Below, in pieces: positions 1 to 5,700 of a stretch of 8,160 nucleotides of DNA. The notes beneath the pieces are model-generated. The model searched no databases. It saw only the letters and a list, made by a program, of their open reading frames with translations, and was not told the DNA's origin. Origin of the DNA: Bacillota bacterium. Its GTDB lineage: Bacteria; Eremiobacterota; SpSt-956; JAKJGF01. The position numbers and the translations under genes are program-made. The stretch spans positions 1-8,160 of the forward strand of contig JAKPQU010000515.1 in assembly GCA_029555925.1 (NCBI GenBank), written 5' to 3'. The number at the start of each line of letters is the position of its first letter. The first letter of the stretch is position 1.

Positions 1-36
1 GGCAATTTATCTAAATAATTCAAATAATACAAAATT

Positions 37-67
37 ACACAGATTCGCAGATTGTACAGTGTAACAG
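37..67. repeat. Degenerate 8-bp CAG-containing repeats before aroDE
   Basis: Four copies of a short NNCAG core (CACAG, CGCAG, TACAG, AACAG) end at positions 42, 50, 59 and 67, so they are spaced 8, 9 and 8 bases apart. The last copy runs into the AGGAG ribosome binding site of aroDE. One further CACAGATT is found at 1597-1604. This is a different motif from the GTRANNN heptads elsewhere in the window. It may be a small degenerate repeat, or chance in AT-rich leader DNA. Confidence 0.3.
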
Positions 68-70
68 GAG
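66..70 (+). promoter_or_regulatory. Shine-Dalgarno AGGAG for aroDE; start choice unclear
   Basis: AGGAG directly abuts the ATG at 71 with no spacer, which is too close for normal initiation. The in-frame TTG at 83 is 12 bases downstream, and would give a protein beginning MKNKICISIS, a natural N-terminus for a type I dehydroquinate dehydratase. Neither spacing is ideal. The true start is either ATG 71 or TTG 83. Confidence 0.45.
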
Positions 71-1558
71 ATGTATTTACTATTGAAGAATAAAATCTGT
101 ATTTCCATAAGTGACAACGAAATGATTTCCCATGTAAAAAAATACCAGGAAACATGCGATTTAATTGAAATACGTGCTGATTATATTGAAAATTTTAATG
201 CAGGATATCTTTCGGATCTGCTTCAACACAGGAGAAAACCTTTGATACTTACTGTCAGGAAAGCAGATGAAGGTGGTTTCTTTAAAGGTTCTCTCGAAGA
301 AAGACAGAGACTTTTTATAAAAGCAATAGAACTGGGTATCGATTATATTGATATTGAATTTTCCTGCGGCTGTGACCTGATTTCTCATCTGACAGCAGCT
401 AAAGGAAATACTAAAATAATCTGTTCGTCCCATAATTTTAAATATACTCCCCCTTTAAGAGAATTAGAAGAGCTTTACAGCAGGATGAATTCTTTGAAAC
501 CTGATATCGTGAAAATAGTTACTTACGGAAATTCGATAAATGATAATTTCGTTCATTTTGAATTATTAAAAAACAAGGAAAATCTTGTTTCTTTTTCTAT
601 GGGTATTAAGGGACAGATTTCGCGTATTCTTTCGCCTGTATATGGCTCTCCTTTTACTTATGCATCTCCGGATTCCGGTAAAGAAACTGCAGAAGGGCAG
701 ATTACGGCAGAAGAATTAATAGAAACATATAATTTCCATGTTCTTGACAGAAATACGAAAATGCTCGGTGTAATAGGCGGTCATGCCGAAAACTCCCTGT
801 CCAAATACATGCACAACAGAAATTTTAAAAGAGATAATCTGAATTATATTTATGTACCTTTTAAAACAGAAGAAAAAGAACTTCCTCTGTTTATGGAGAA
901 TTTCAGGAAATTTAATTTTGCCGGTGCTGCAGTAACAATTCCTCATAAGATAGATATAATGAACTATCTTGATTCTGTGGAAGATACTGCAAAAAAGATT
1001 GGTGCTGTAAATACCGTTGTCAATAAAGACGGTATCCTGAAAGGCTATAATACCGACTGTCCCGGCTCTCTGAAAGCCCTGTCTCTTAAGACTGAAATTA
1101 AAGGGAAAAAGGTTCTTCTGCTGGGGGCAGGAGGAGCGGCAAGGGCTATAGGATACGGTCTGAAAGAAGAAGGAGCGGAAATTATTATTGCAAACAGAAC
1201 AGATTCGAAAGCAGAGAAACTTGCAGAAGAACTGGAATGTAAATTCTGCCCTTTTGAACATATATATAATACCGGTTGTAATATTATAATAAATACTACA
1301 TCTGTCGGTATGTATCCCCATGTGAATGATACCATAGTAGAAAAAGATTTCCTGAAAGATAAAATTGTCTTTGATATTGTCTACAGACCTATGATAACCA
1401 GAATGCTTCGTGATGCCCGGGAAGTCAATTCTTTAATAGTAGAAGGATACGAAATGCTTTTATACCAGGGAATTGAACAGTATAAGCTCTGGACCGGAAA
1501 AGAACCGTCAGAAAAGCTGATGAGAGATATACTGAAAAAACAGCTTTTATGTACGTGA
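71..1558 (+). CDS. aroDE: Bifunctional 3-dehydroquinate dehydratase (type I) / shikimate dehydrogenase
   Basis: This cytosolic enzyme catalyses two consecutive shikimate-pathway steps: dehydration of 3-dehydroquinate to 3-dehydroshikimate, and its NADPH-dependent reduction to shikimate. Residues 8-220 are a type I dehydratase barrel. They show EIRAD (33-37), EGGFFKGS (67-74), the catalytic His121 in SSHNF, the Schiff-base Lys148 in DIVKI, SMGIKGQISR (176-185) and the late Gln210 in EGQ. Residues 231-495 are AroE: the substrate loop with Ser242 and Ser244, VTIPHK with catalytic Lys293, GAVNT (311-315), GYNTD with Asp329, the nucleotide-binding GAGGAARA (352-359), NRT, NTTSVGM and GYEMLLYQG with Gln466. 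All key catalytic residues are present, so both halves should be active. Such fusions are known from plants, chlamydiae and scattered bacteria. A TTG start at 83 is a plausible alternative. The TGA stop lies inside a heptad repeat. The chorismate mutase gene follows 111 bases downstream on the same strand. Confidence 0.95.
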   Translation: MYLLLKNKICISISDNEMISHVKKYQETCDLIEIRADYIENFNAGYLSDLLQHRRKPLILTVRKADEGGFFKGSLEERQRLFIKAIELGIDYIDIEFSCGCDLISHLTAAKGNTKIICSSHNFKYTPPLRELEELYSRMNSLKPDIVKIVTYGNSINDNFVHFELLKNKENLVSFSMGIKGQISRILSPVYGSPFTYASPDSGKETAEGQITAEELIETYNFHVLDRNTKMLGVIGGHAENSLSKYMHNRNFKRDNLNYIYVPFKTEEKELPLFMENFRKFNFAGAAVTIPHKIDIMNYLDSVEDTAKKIGAVNTVVNKDGILKGYNTDCPGSLKALSLKTEIKGKKVLLLGAGGAARAIGYGLKEEGAEIIIANRTDSKAEKLAEELECKFCPFEHIYNTGCNIIINTTSVGMYPHVNDTIVEKDFLKDKIVFDIVYRPMITRMLRDAREVNSLIVEGYEMLLYQGIEQYKLWTGKEPSEKLMRDILKKQLLCT

Positions 1559-1588
1559 CGCGTAACGCGTAATGCGTGACGGGAGGGG
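1555..1588 (+). repeat. GTRANNN heptad array, GC-rich subtype (copy A), with G-run
   Basis: Four contiguous 7-bp units, GTGACGC, GTAACGC, GTAATGC and GTGACGG, occupy 1555-1582 and are followed by GAGGGG. The TGA stop of aroDE (1556-1558) is bases 2-4 of the first unit, so the array begins within the last codons of the gene. The same unit order and trailing G-run recur at 3990-4020 and, more degenerate, at 5623-5650. ACGCGT palindromes give the array partial two-fold symmetry. Confidence 0.85.
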
Positions 1589-1605
1589 ACAGGATCACAG
1601 ATTAT

Positions 1606-1627
1606 CCGGTGTCGTATTTATCACCGG
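1606..1627. repeat. Short inverted repeat between aroDE and chorismate mutase
   Basis: CCGGTG (1606-1611) and CACCGG (1622-1627) form a perfect 6-bp stem around a 10-base loop. No T-run follows, so it is not a typical intrinsic terminator. In the aroDE transcript it could be a small hairpin upstream of the chorismate mutase ribosome binding site. Its function is unknown. Confidence 0.35.
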
Positions 1628-1669
1628 CACCACTGAACATCAAAAATTACAAAAGAGAGGAATGGATGA

Positions 1670-1924
1670 ATGCCGGAACATTTGAGAGATTACAGAAACA
1701 AAATTGACGAAATTGATGGAAAAATCATAAGACTCTTGAAAGAAAGAGAACATATTGTAAAAGAAATAGCTCTGTGTAAAGTCAAAGAAAATCTCCCTGT
1801 CCATCAGCCTGAGAGGGAAGAGGAGATTTACAACAGACCTGATGATGAGTATATAAAAAATATTTATAAAATAATACTGGAAGAATCCAGAAGATTACAA
1901 AATATTATAGTGAGTGGTGAGTAG
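1670..1924 (+). CDS. Chorismate mutase, AroQ class, monofunctional
   Basis: An 84-residue all-helical enzyme that rearranges chorismate to prephenate, the committed step to tyrosine and phenylalanine. It matches the AroQ chorismate mutase fold (about 85-95 residues). Using the E. coli P-protein mutase as reference, the active-site residues are recognisable: Arg9 (Arg11), Arg26 (Arg28), Lys37 (Lys39), Arg49-Glu50 (Arg51-Glu52), and Ser73 with Gln77 (Ser84 and Gln88). The KIDEID and VHQPEREEEI segments are typical. It is not fused to a dehydratase, dehydrogenase or DAHP synthase. ATG 1670 is preceded by GAGAGG at 1655-1660 with a 9-base spacer. Its last four residues (VSGE) and TAG stop are encoded by a three-unit heptad repeat that also holds the start of tyrA 3 bases downstream. 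The two are almost certainly co-transcribed and translationally coupled. Confidence 0.93.
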   Translation: MPEHLRDYRNKIDEIDGKIIRLLKEREHIVKEIALCKVKENLPVHQPEREEEIYNRPDDEYIKNIYKIILEESRRLQNIIVSGE

Positions 1925-1930
1925 TGATTG
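1910..1930 (+). repeat. Three-unit GTGANNN heptad array at the chorismate mutase/tyrA junction
   Basis: GTGAGTG (1910-1916), GTGAGTA (1917-1923) and GTGATTG (1924-1930) are perfectly contiguous. The array encodes the last residues of chorismate mutase, its TAG stop (1922-1924), an in-frame TGA (1925-1927) and the TTG start of tyrA (1928-1930). It also contains the best available ribosome binding site for tyrA. It belongs to the same GTRANNN family as the intergenic arrays, although at three units chance cannot be excluded. Confidence 0.6.
1916..1920 (+). promoter_or_regulatory. Ribosome binding site GGTGA supporting the TTG start of tyrA
   Basis: GGTGA lies 7 bases before the TTG at 1928, within the coding end of chorismate mutase. 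A TGA directly precedes the TTG in frame, so translation cannot start further upstream. The next possible start would remove the Rossmann glycine motif. The TTG start is therefore well supported although the site is weak. Confidence 0.6.
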
Positions 1931-2665
1931 GATAAAAAAACAGCAGGCATAATTGGTTTCGGCCGTTTCGGCCAGTTAGCAGGTAAATATTTAAGAGACG
2001 TATTGAATGTTTGTGTATATGATAAAATTGATAGACGTACTGATATAGAAAAATTCGGTTTAACTAAAAATTCTCTGGAAGAGGTATGTAAAAAAGATAT
2101 AATTATCCTTTCTATGCCAATATCTTCACTGGAAAATGTACTTGCAGATATTAAAGATTATGTCAGAGAAGACTCTGTCGTCATGGATGTCTGTTCAGTA
2201 AAGGAAATACCATGTAATTTAATGAAGAAATATCTGCCTTCTTCCGTTCATATACTGGGAACCCACCCTTTATTCGGCCCTGACAGCGCCAGAACAACAC
2301 TGAAAAACAGGAAGATTGTTCTCTGTCCCGTAAGGATAACAGAAGAAAAACTGAACTGTGTAAAATCTTTTCTGGAAAGAAAAGATTTAAAAATAATTGA
2401 AATGACTCCTGAGGCTCATGACGAACAGATTTCTTATTCTCTTGTACTGACTCATTTTATAGGAAGGGCCATGATTGATATGGAACTTGGCCATCAGGAT
2501 ATAGAAACACTCGGCTATCAGAGGTTGCTTAAGATTTTATCTACTGTACAGAACGATACATGGGAATTATTTCAGGATATGAATAAATATAATAATTATG
2601 CCACACAGGTGAGAGGGAAATTTATAACTTCTTTGAAGAATATAGATGACCTGATAATGAAATAA
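1928..2665 (+). CDS. tyrA: Prephenate/arogenate dehydrogenase (TyrA)
   Basis: An NAD(P)-dependent oxidative decarboxylase that converts prephenate to 4-hydroxyphenylpyruvate, or arogenate to tyrosine. The 245 residues begin with a Rossmann motif GFGRFG (10-15). An acidic residue ends the second strand (Asp32 in VYDKID), which usually favours NAD over NADP. Further TyrA hallmarks are DVCSVK with Ser90, GTHPLFGPDS with the catalytic-type His113, the EAHDEQ loop (His164) and LTHFIGR with His176. The HPLFGP form and the C-terminal GYQRLL...YNNYA region resemble plant and some archaeal or bacterial arogenate dehydrogenases more than the HPxAG enzymes of Bacillus or E. coli. There is no C-terminal ACT regulatory domain, so feedback control by tyrosine through that route is not expected. 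Translation starts at TTG, coupled to the preceding chorismate mutase. Whether the substrate is prephenate or arogenate cannot be settled from sequence. Confidence 0.92.
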   Translation: MDKKTAGIIGFGRFGQLAGKYLRDVLNVCVYDKIDRRTDIEKFGLTKNSLEEVCKKDIIILSMPISSLENVLADIKDYVREDSVVMDVCSVKEIPCNLMKKYLPSSVHILGTHPLFGPDSARTTLKNRKIVLCPVRITEEKLNCVKSFLERKDLKIIEMTPEAHDEQISYSLVLTHFIGRAMIDMELGHQDIETLGYQRLLKILSTVQNDTWELFQDMNKYNNYATQVRGKFITSLKNIDDLIMK

Positions 2666-2666
2666 T

Positions 2667-2717
2667 GCATTTCGCTTACCGCTGTTCAAAAGTAGCATCA
2701 TTGATAACAGCATTTCG
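2667..2717. repeat. Direct repeat GCATTTCG and inverted repeat downstream of tyrA
   Basis: GCATTTCG occurs at 2667-2674 and again at 2710-2717. Between them GCTGTT (2681-2686) and AACAGC (2706-2711) form a perfect 6-bp stem with a 19-base loop. The region lies just after the tyrA stop and before the terminator-like hairpin. It may add RNA structure to the 3' end of the transcript. No known RNA family is recognised. Confidence 0.3.
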
Positions 2718-2746
2718 TCTGTTCCATAAGGGGCCAAGAATAAATT

Positions 2747-2774
2747 TTCCGGGAAATCTGTCGGGATTTTTTTT
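2747..2774 (+). terminator. Weak intrinsic terminator after tyrA
   Basis: TTCCGG (2747-2752) can pair with TCGGGA (2761-2766), including two G-U pairs, around an 8-base loop. Eight Ts follow at 2767-2774. It sits between two converging genes, where a terminator is expected. The stem is short, so efficiency is doubtful. On the other strand the stem is not followed by a good T-run, so it is not clearly bidirectional. Confidence 0.45.
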
Positions 2775-2794
2775 ATTGCTCTGTAATAAATTTT

Positions 2795-3955
2795 TTAATC
2801 ATTGATATTATTTATAAATCTTTCAATTCTTTCCATACCTTTTTCCAGTTCTTTATAAGAAGAGGCAAAGCTGAGACGGACAAAATTATCATAACCGAAG
2901 GCAATACCTGGAACCAGAGCTACCAGCTCTTCTTCGAGGAGCCTTTTTGCAAATGTTCTTGAGTCCATACCTGTGTTGCTGATATCTATAAATGCATAAA
3001 ATGCGCCTCCGGGAGGAGAACATGTTATCATGGGGAGTTTATTCAGTTTATCAATTACAAAATCTCTTCTCCTGGAAAATTCATGGAACATATGTTTTAC
3101 ACAGGACTGATCGCCGTCTATTGCTTTCAGTGCCGCAATCTGTGATATGGAACTGGGGTTTGAGGTTATATGACCCTGAAGGGCAGTCATGGCAGATATT
3201 AATTCCTTGGGCCCTGCCGCATAACCTATACGCCATCCCGGCATGGAATAAGATTTTGATACGGAGTTTACTATGACAGTCCTGTTTTTTAATTCAGGAA
3301 ATATTTTTGTCAGACTCACATGTTTCCCTTCATAGACAAAATATTCGTAAACTTCATCTGAAAGTATAAAAAGATCTTTATGAGTTAAAGCTATCTCGCC
3401 TATTGCCCTCAATTCTTTCTCCGTAAATACATGACCTGTCGGGTTACAGGGAGAATTAAGTAACAGTACTTTTACTTGATCTGTAACAGAATCTTTCAGC
3501 TTATCAATATCAAGAGACATATCTTTTCTGGAATTAATCAGTAAAGGTTCTCCTTCTGCAAGTTTTACCTGTTCAATATAGCTGTTCCAGCAGGGAAGAG
3601 ACATAAGGACTTTATCGCCGTGACTCAGAAGGCACTGTAATGCAAGATATATGGCATGTTTTGACCCGCAGTTTACCATAATTTCTTCCGGTTTATAGCT
3701 TAAACCATTATCTCTAAAGAGTTTTTTGCATATGGCTTCTTTCAGTTCAGGAATACCTGCAGTTTCCGTATAGGTTGTGAAATTGTTTTCTATAGCTTTT
3801 ATTGCCCCTGCCTTTACGTGGTCGGGGCTGGGGAAATCAGGCTCTCCTGCTGCAAGCAGTACAACGTCTTTACCCTGTCTTTTCAATTCCTTTGCTATTG
3901 TTGTTATCTCTATAGTAACACTGGGAGAGATCCTGTTTATTTTTTCAGATTTCAT
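2795..3955 (-). CDS. Class I pyridoxal-phosphate aminotransferase, aspartate/prephenate aminotransferase type
   Basis: A fold type I aminotransferase of 386 residues, normal for subgroup 1-beta aspartate aminotransferases. Visible features are LAAGEPDFPSP (34-44), the PLP-stacking Trp123 in PCWNSY, NPTG with Asn171, Asp200 and Tyr203 in SDEVYEY, the Schiff-base Lys234 in SVSKSYSMPGWRIGY with Arg242 nearby, and the alpha-carboxylate-binding Arg360 in FVRLSFA. Thr14 in PSVTIEIT and Lys99 in GSKHA occupy positions that, from memory of 1-beta enzymes, mark prephenate aminotransferases. Together with the adjacent chorismate mutase and TyrA this suggests it can transaminate prephenate to arogenate, besides or instead of oxaloacetate or 4-hydroxyphenylpyruvate. 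The start is ATG with AGGAG 8 bases upstream (3964-3968). It lies downstream of the decarboxylase-like gene on the same strand, separated by 187 bases rich in heptad repeats, and converges with tyrA. Confidence 0.92.
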   Translation of the reverse strand: MKSEKINRISPSVTIEITTIAKELKRQGKDVVLLAAGEPDFPSPDHVKAGAIKAIENNFTTYTETAGIPELKEAICKKLFRDNGLSYKPEEIMVNCGSKHAIYLALQCLLSHGDKVLMSLPCWNSYIEQVKLAEGEPLLINSRKDMSLDIDKLKDSVTDQVKVLLLNSPCNPTGHVFTEKELRAIGEIALTHKDLFILSDEVYEYFVYEGKHVSLTKIFPELKNRTVIVNSVSKSYSMPGWRIGYAAGPKELISAMTALQGHITSNPSSISQIAALKAIDGDQSCVKHMFHEFSRRRDFVIDKLNKLPMITCSPPGGAFYAFIDISNTGMDSRTFAKRLLEEELVALVPGIAFGYDNFVRLSFASSYKELEKGMERIERFINNIND

Positions 3956-3989
3956 GTAATTTACTCCTTAATTAATTTATATGAGAATC

Positions 3990-4020
3990 GTGACGCGTAA
4001 CGCGTAACGCGTGACGGGGG
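3990..4020 (+). repeat. GTRANNN heptad array, GC-rich subtype (copy B), with G-run
   Basis: Units GTGACGC, GTAACGC, GTAACGC and GTGACGG fill 3990-4017, followed by GGG. It differs from copy A at one base in the 28-base core (third unit). Bases 3990-4015 form a 26-base quasi-palindrome in which each 13-base half pairs at 11 positions. It lies 35 bases upstream of the aminotransferase start codon, antisense to that gene, where the promoter or leader would be. Confidence 0.85.
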
Positions 4021-4066
4021 GAACAAATTTTCATTTTTGTTGTGATCGTATCGGTCATGGCTGTTA

Positions 4067-4146
4067 GTGAAAAGTTAGTAGTGAAAAGTGAAAAGTAAAT
4101 AAAAGCCAGTTTTTTTACTCTTCACTACTCACGGCTCACTCTTCAC
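4067..4146. repeat. Palindromic heptad array (copy C): five AT-rich heptads per arm, long hairpin
   Basis: The left arm (4067-4101, plus) holds five heptads: GTGAAAA, GTTAGTA, GTGAAAA, GTGAAAA, GTAAATA. The right arm (4112-4146), read on the minus strand, holds GTGAAGA, GTGAGCC, GTGAGTA, GTGAAGA, GTAAAAA. The arms face each other across a 10-base loop. In a minus-strand transcript 30 of 35 positions pair, three of them as G-U. The first minus-strand unit provides the TGA stop of the decarboxylase-like gene (4143-4145). It could stop transcription or protect the 3' end of that mRNA. No clear T-run follows the hairpin on the minus strand, so a classical terminator is uncertain. Confidence 0.85.
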
Positions 4147-5582
4147 AGAAAAATTTCTTCAAAGGTATCTCTTTTTCTTATACATTCAATATATCCGTCT
4201 TCTTTTACCATGACCCTGTCAGGTCTCGGAAAAGAGTTTGCATTGCTTTCCATGAAGCCGGAGCAGTATGCTCCTGTATCATGGATGAGAAGAATGTCTC
4301 CTCTCTTGGGTTTCCTCTGAAGCTTTATTTTATACCTGGCTATCATATCACCGGAAAAACACAGGTTCCCTCCGACAAATGTTTCGAATGGAATTTCATC
4401 TTTTTTATGGTACTCTGTTATTATGTCCCACCGTCTCAGGATATTTTCAAGTAATGATTCACAGTGAGATGTGACCCCCATTTCTACAGTAATTAAATTA
4501 TGATTACCAGCTATTTTTCTGACAGTATTTACCTTTGCCAGCGTAAGACCTCCGTCATCTGCTATGCTTCTTCCCGGTTCTATGATAAGAAGAGGTTCTC
4601 CGATGGATTTCAGGGCTTCTGCCGTATGTTTCCCATAGATTGAACCTGTAAGAATGGCTTCTAACATCTTTTCTTTCGGATAGTAAGAGTAGAATTTTTC
4701 ACCCCTCCATTCCTTCAGGTTTTTTCGAAAACCGCATGGATTATTATTCCAGGCAAAAATTTTTCTGCTGTCTCCTTCCAGTGCTTTTATATAACCTTCT
4801 CTTACCCTGTCTACAATATATTCCCATTCTTCTTTATTTACATAGGAAACAGGATAGCCTCCGCCAATGTCTATGATTTTGCATGTCCTTCCGGTGTCTT
4901 TTAATATATAAGCCATATCTATCATTTTGCCCAGAACTTCCATGTATGGTTCCACATCTGTTATCTGAGAGCCTATATGGGTATGGAATCCGAGAAACTC
5001 GACAGAAGGATGACTGTCAAGGGATTTTATAAAACCGGGAATCTCGTTCAGAGGAACACCGAATTTTGTCCATATTCCTGCGGTAAAAACTCCTTCTGCC
5101 GTTACGTCTGACAGTTCATAGCCGCTTATTCTTATGAGAGTTTTTGCCTTTTTTCCAAGGGCTGCAGCTATGTTTGAAACAACGTTGAATTCTTCAATAC
5201 TGTCAGCTGCAATAAGAATATTTCTTTTTATTGCTTCTTCAATAAGAAAGTCTTCCTTGCAGTTACCATTTAAAACTATTTTTTCAGGTTCTATACCCGA
5301 GTCTATGGCACATTTTGCCTCATTATATGAAGCTACATCCGTACCGCATCCTTCTTCTCTTACTATATTGAATATGGAACCGGCTGTACATGCTTTCGCC
5401 GCATAACATACAAGGCCTTTACGGTAATAAGAGTCAAAAACCTTTTTAAAAGATTTCAGGTTTTCCCTTATAACAGGTTCATAACTTATATGGAGTGGTA
5501 ATTTATAATTATCTGTCCAGAAAGAAAGAGGATGGCCTGCAATCAATGGTTCTTTACCTGATATGTCAAAAATTTTGTTCAT
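4143..5582 (-). CDS. Diaminopimelate decarboxylase-like PLP enzyme (fold type III), specificity uncertain
   Basis: A 479-residue alanine-racemase-fold decarboxylase. An N-terminal barrel carries the Schiff-base Lys63 in YAAKAC, DVASYNE (82-88), HTHIGSQ (200-206), the phosphate-binding IDIGGGYP (237-244) and EPGRS (335-339). The C-terminal beta domain carries Cys408 in GGNLCFSGD and Tyr439 in DTGAY, both normally catalytic in this family. Two features are odd. The residue after Cys408 is Phe409, where diaminopimelate decarboxylases have Glu and ornithine decarboxylases Asp to hold the distal amine. There are also about 40 extra residues between GGGYP and EPGRS (around 270-315, with WNNNPCGF). 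Canonical LysA has about 420 residues. The insertion recalls Y4yA-type homologues, from memory. It may therefore act on a different amino acid. The ATG at 5582 is chosen because GGAGG lies 6 bases upstream. The frame stays open for 44 further codons to 5714, but only through repeat DNA. Confidence 0.85.
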   Translation of the reverse strand: MNKIFDISGKEPLIAGHPLSFWTDNYKLPLHISYEPVIRENLKSFKKVFDSYYRKGLVCYAAKACTAGSIFNIVREEGCGTDVASYNEAKCAIDSGIEPEKIVLNGNCKEDFLIEEAIKRNILIAADSIEEFNVVSNIAAALGKKAKTLIRISGYELSDVTAEGVFTAGIWTKFGVPLNEIPGFIKSLDSHPSVEFLGFHTHIGSQITDVEPYMEVLGKMIDMAYILKDTGRTCKIIDIGGGYPVSYVNKEEWEYIVDRVREGYIKALEGDSRKIFAWNNNPCGFRKNLKEWRGEKFYSYYPKEKMLEAILTGSIYGKHTAEALKSIGEPLLIIEPGRSIADDGGLTLAKVNTVRKIAGNHNLITVEMGVTSHCESLLENILRRWDIITEYHKKDEIPFETFVGGNLCFSGDMIARYKIKLQRKPKRGDILLIHDTGAYCSGFMESNANSFPRPDRVMVKEDGYIECIRKRDTFEEIFL

Positions 5583-5588
5583 TTTTAT

Positions 5589-5593
5589 CCTCC
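5589..5593 (-). promoter_or_regulatory. Shine-Dalgarno GGAGG fixing the start of the decarboxylase-like gene
   Basis: GGAGG on the minus strand lies 6 bases before the ATG at 5582-5580. This strong site decides for the 479-residue product over a frame open to 5714, whose extra 44 codons are translated heptad repeat. Confidence 0.85.
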
Positions 5594-5602
5594 GGTTATT
5601 GC

Positions 5603-5671
5603 GTGATGCGTTGTTTACTCTCGTGCTGCGTAACGCGTAACACGTGAGGGGTGTTTCGTAATGCGTAATGC
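5603..5671 (+). repeat. Degenerate GTRANNN heptad array, GC-rich subtype (copy D)
   Basis: Recognisable units are GTGATGC (5603), GTTGTTT (5610), then after 6 bases GTGCTGC (5623), GTAACGC (5630), GTAACAC (5637), GTGAGGG (5644), GTGTTTC (5651), GTAATGC (5658) and GTAATGC (5665). The core 5623-5650 repeats the GTG, GTA, GTA, GTG order plus G-run of copies A and B. It is antisense to the flanking genes and lies in the leader of the decarboxylase-like gene, ending 10 bases upstream of its GGAGG. A perfect palindrome TTACCGGTAA lies just beyond, at 5678-5687. Confidence 0.8.
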
Positions 5672-5700
5672 ATGTCTTTACCGGTAATTGGCGAATACGT

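Noticed and set aside
716..1335. Long minus-strand open frames within aroDE
   Set aside because: They overlap a gene whose two domains carry all catalytic motifs; the frames are low-complexity shadows of AT-rich coding DNA.
3976..3981. TATAAA on the minus strand as a -10 box for the aminotransferase gene
   Set aside because: Transcription would start at or inside the ribosome binding site (3964-3968), and the -35 position falls in the heptad array with no TTGACA-like sequence.
3818..4000. Small plus-strand open frames over the aminotransferase 5' end
   Set aside because: Antisense to a strongly supported gene, with no ribosome binding site and no recognisable protein features.
4112..4118. 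T-run near the copy C loop as an intrinsic terminator T-tract
   Set aside because: The T-run is in the inner heptad of the stem and loop, not after the stem, so the geometry is wrong for either strand.
3990..4146. CRISPR array
   Set aside because: Units are 7 bp, contiguous and without spacers; no cas genes are present.
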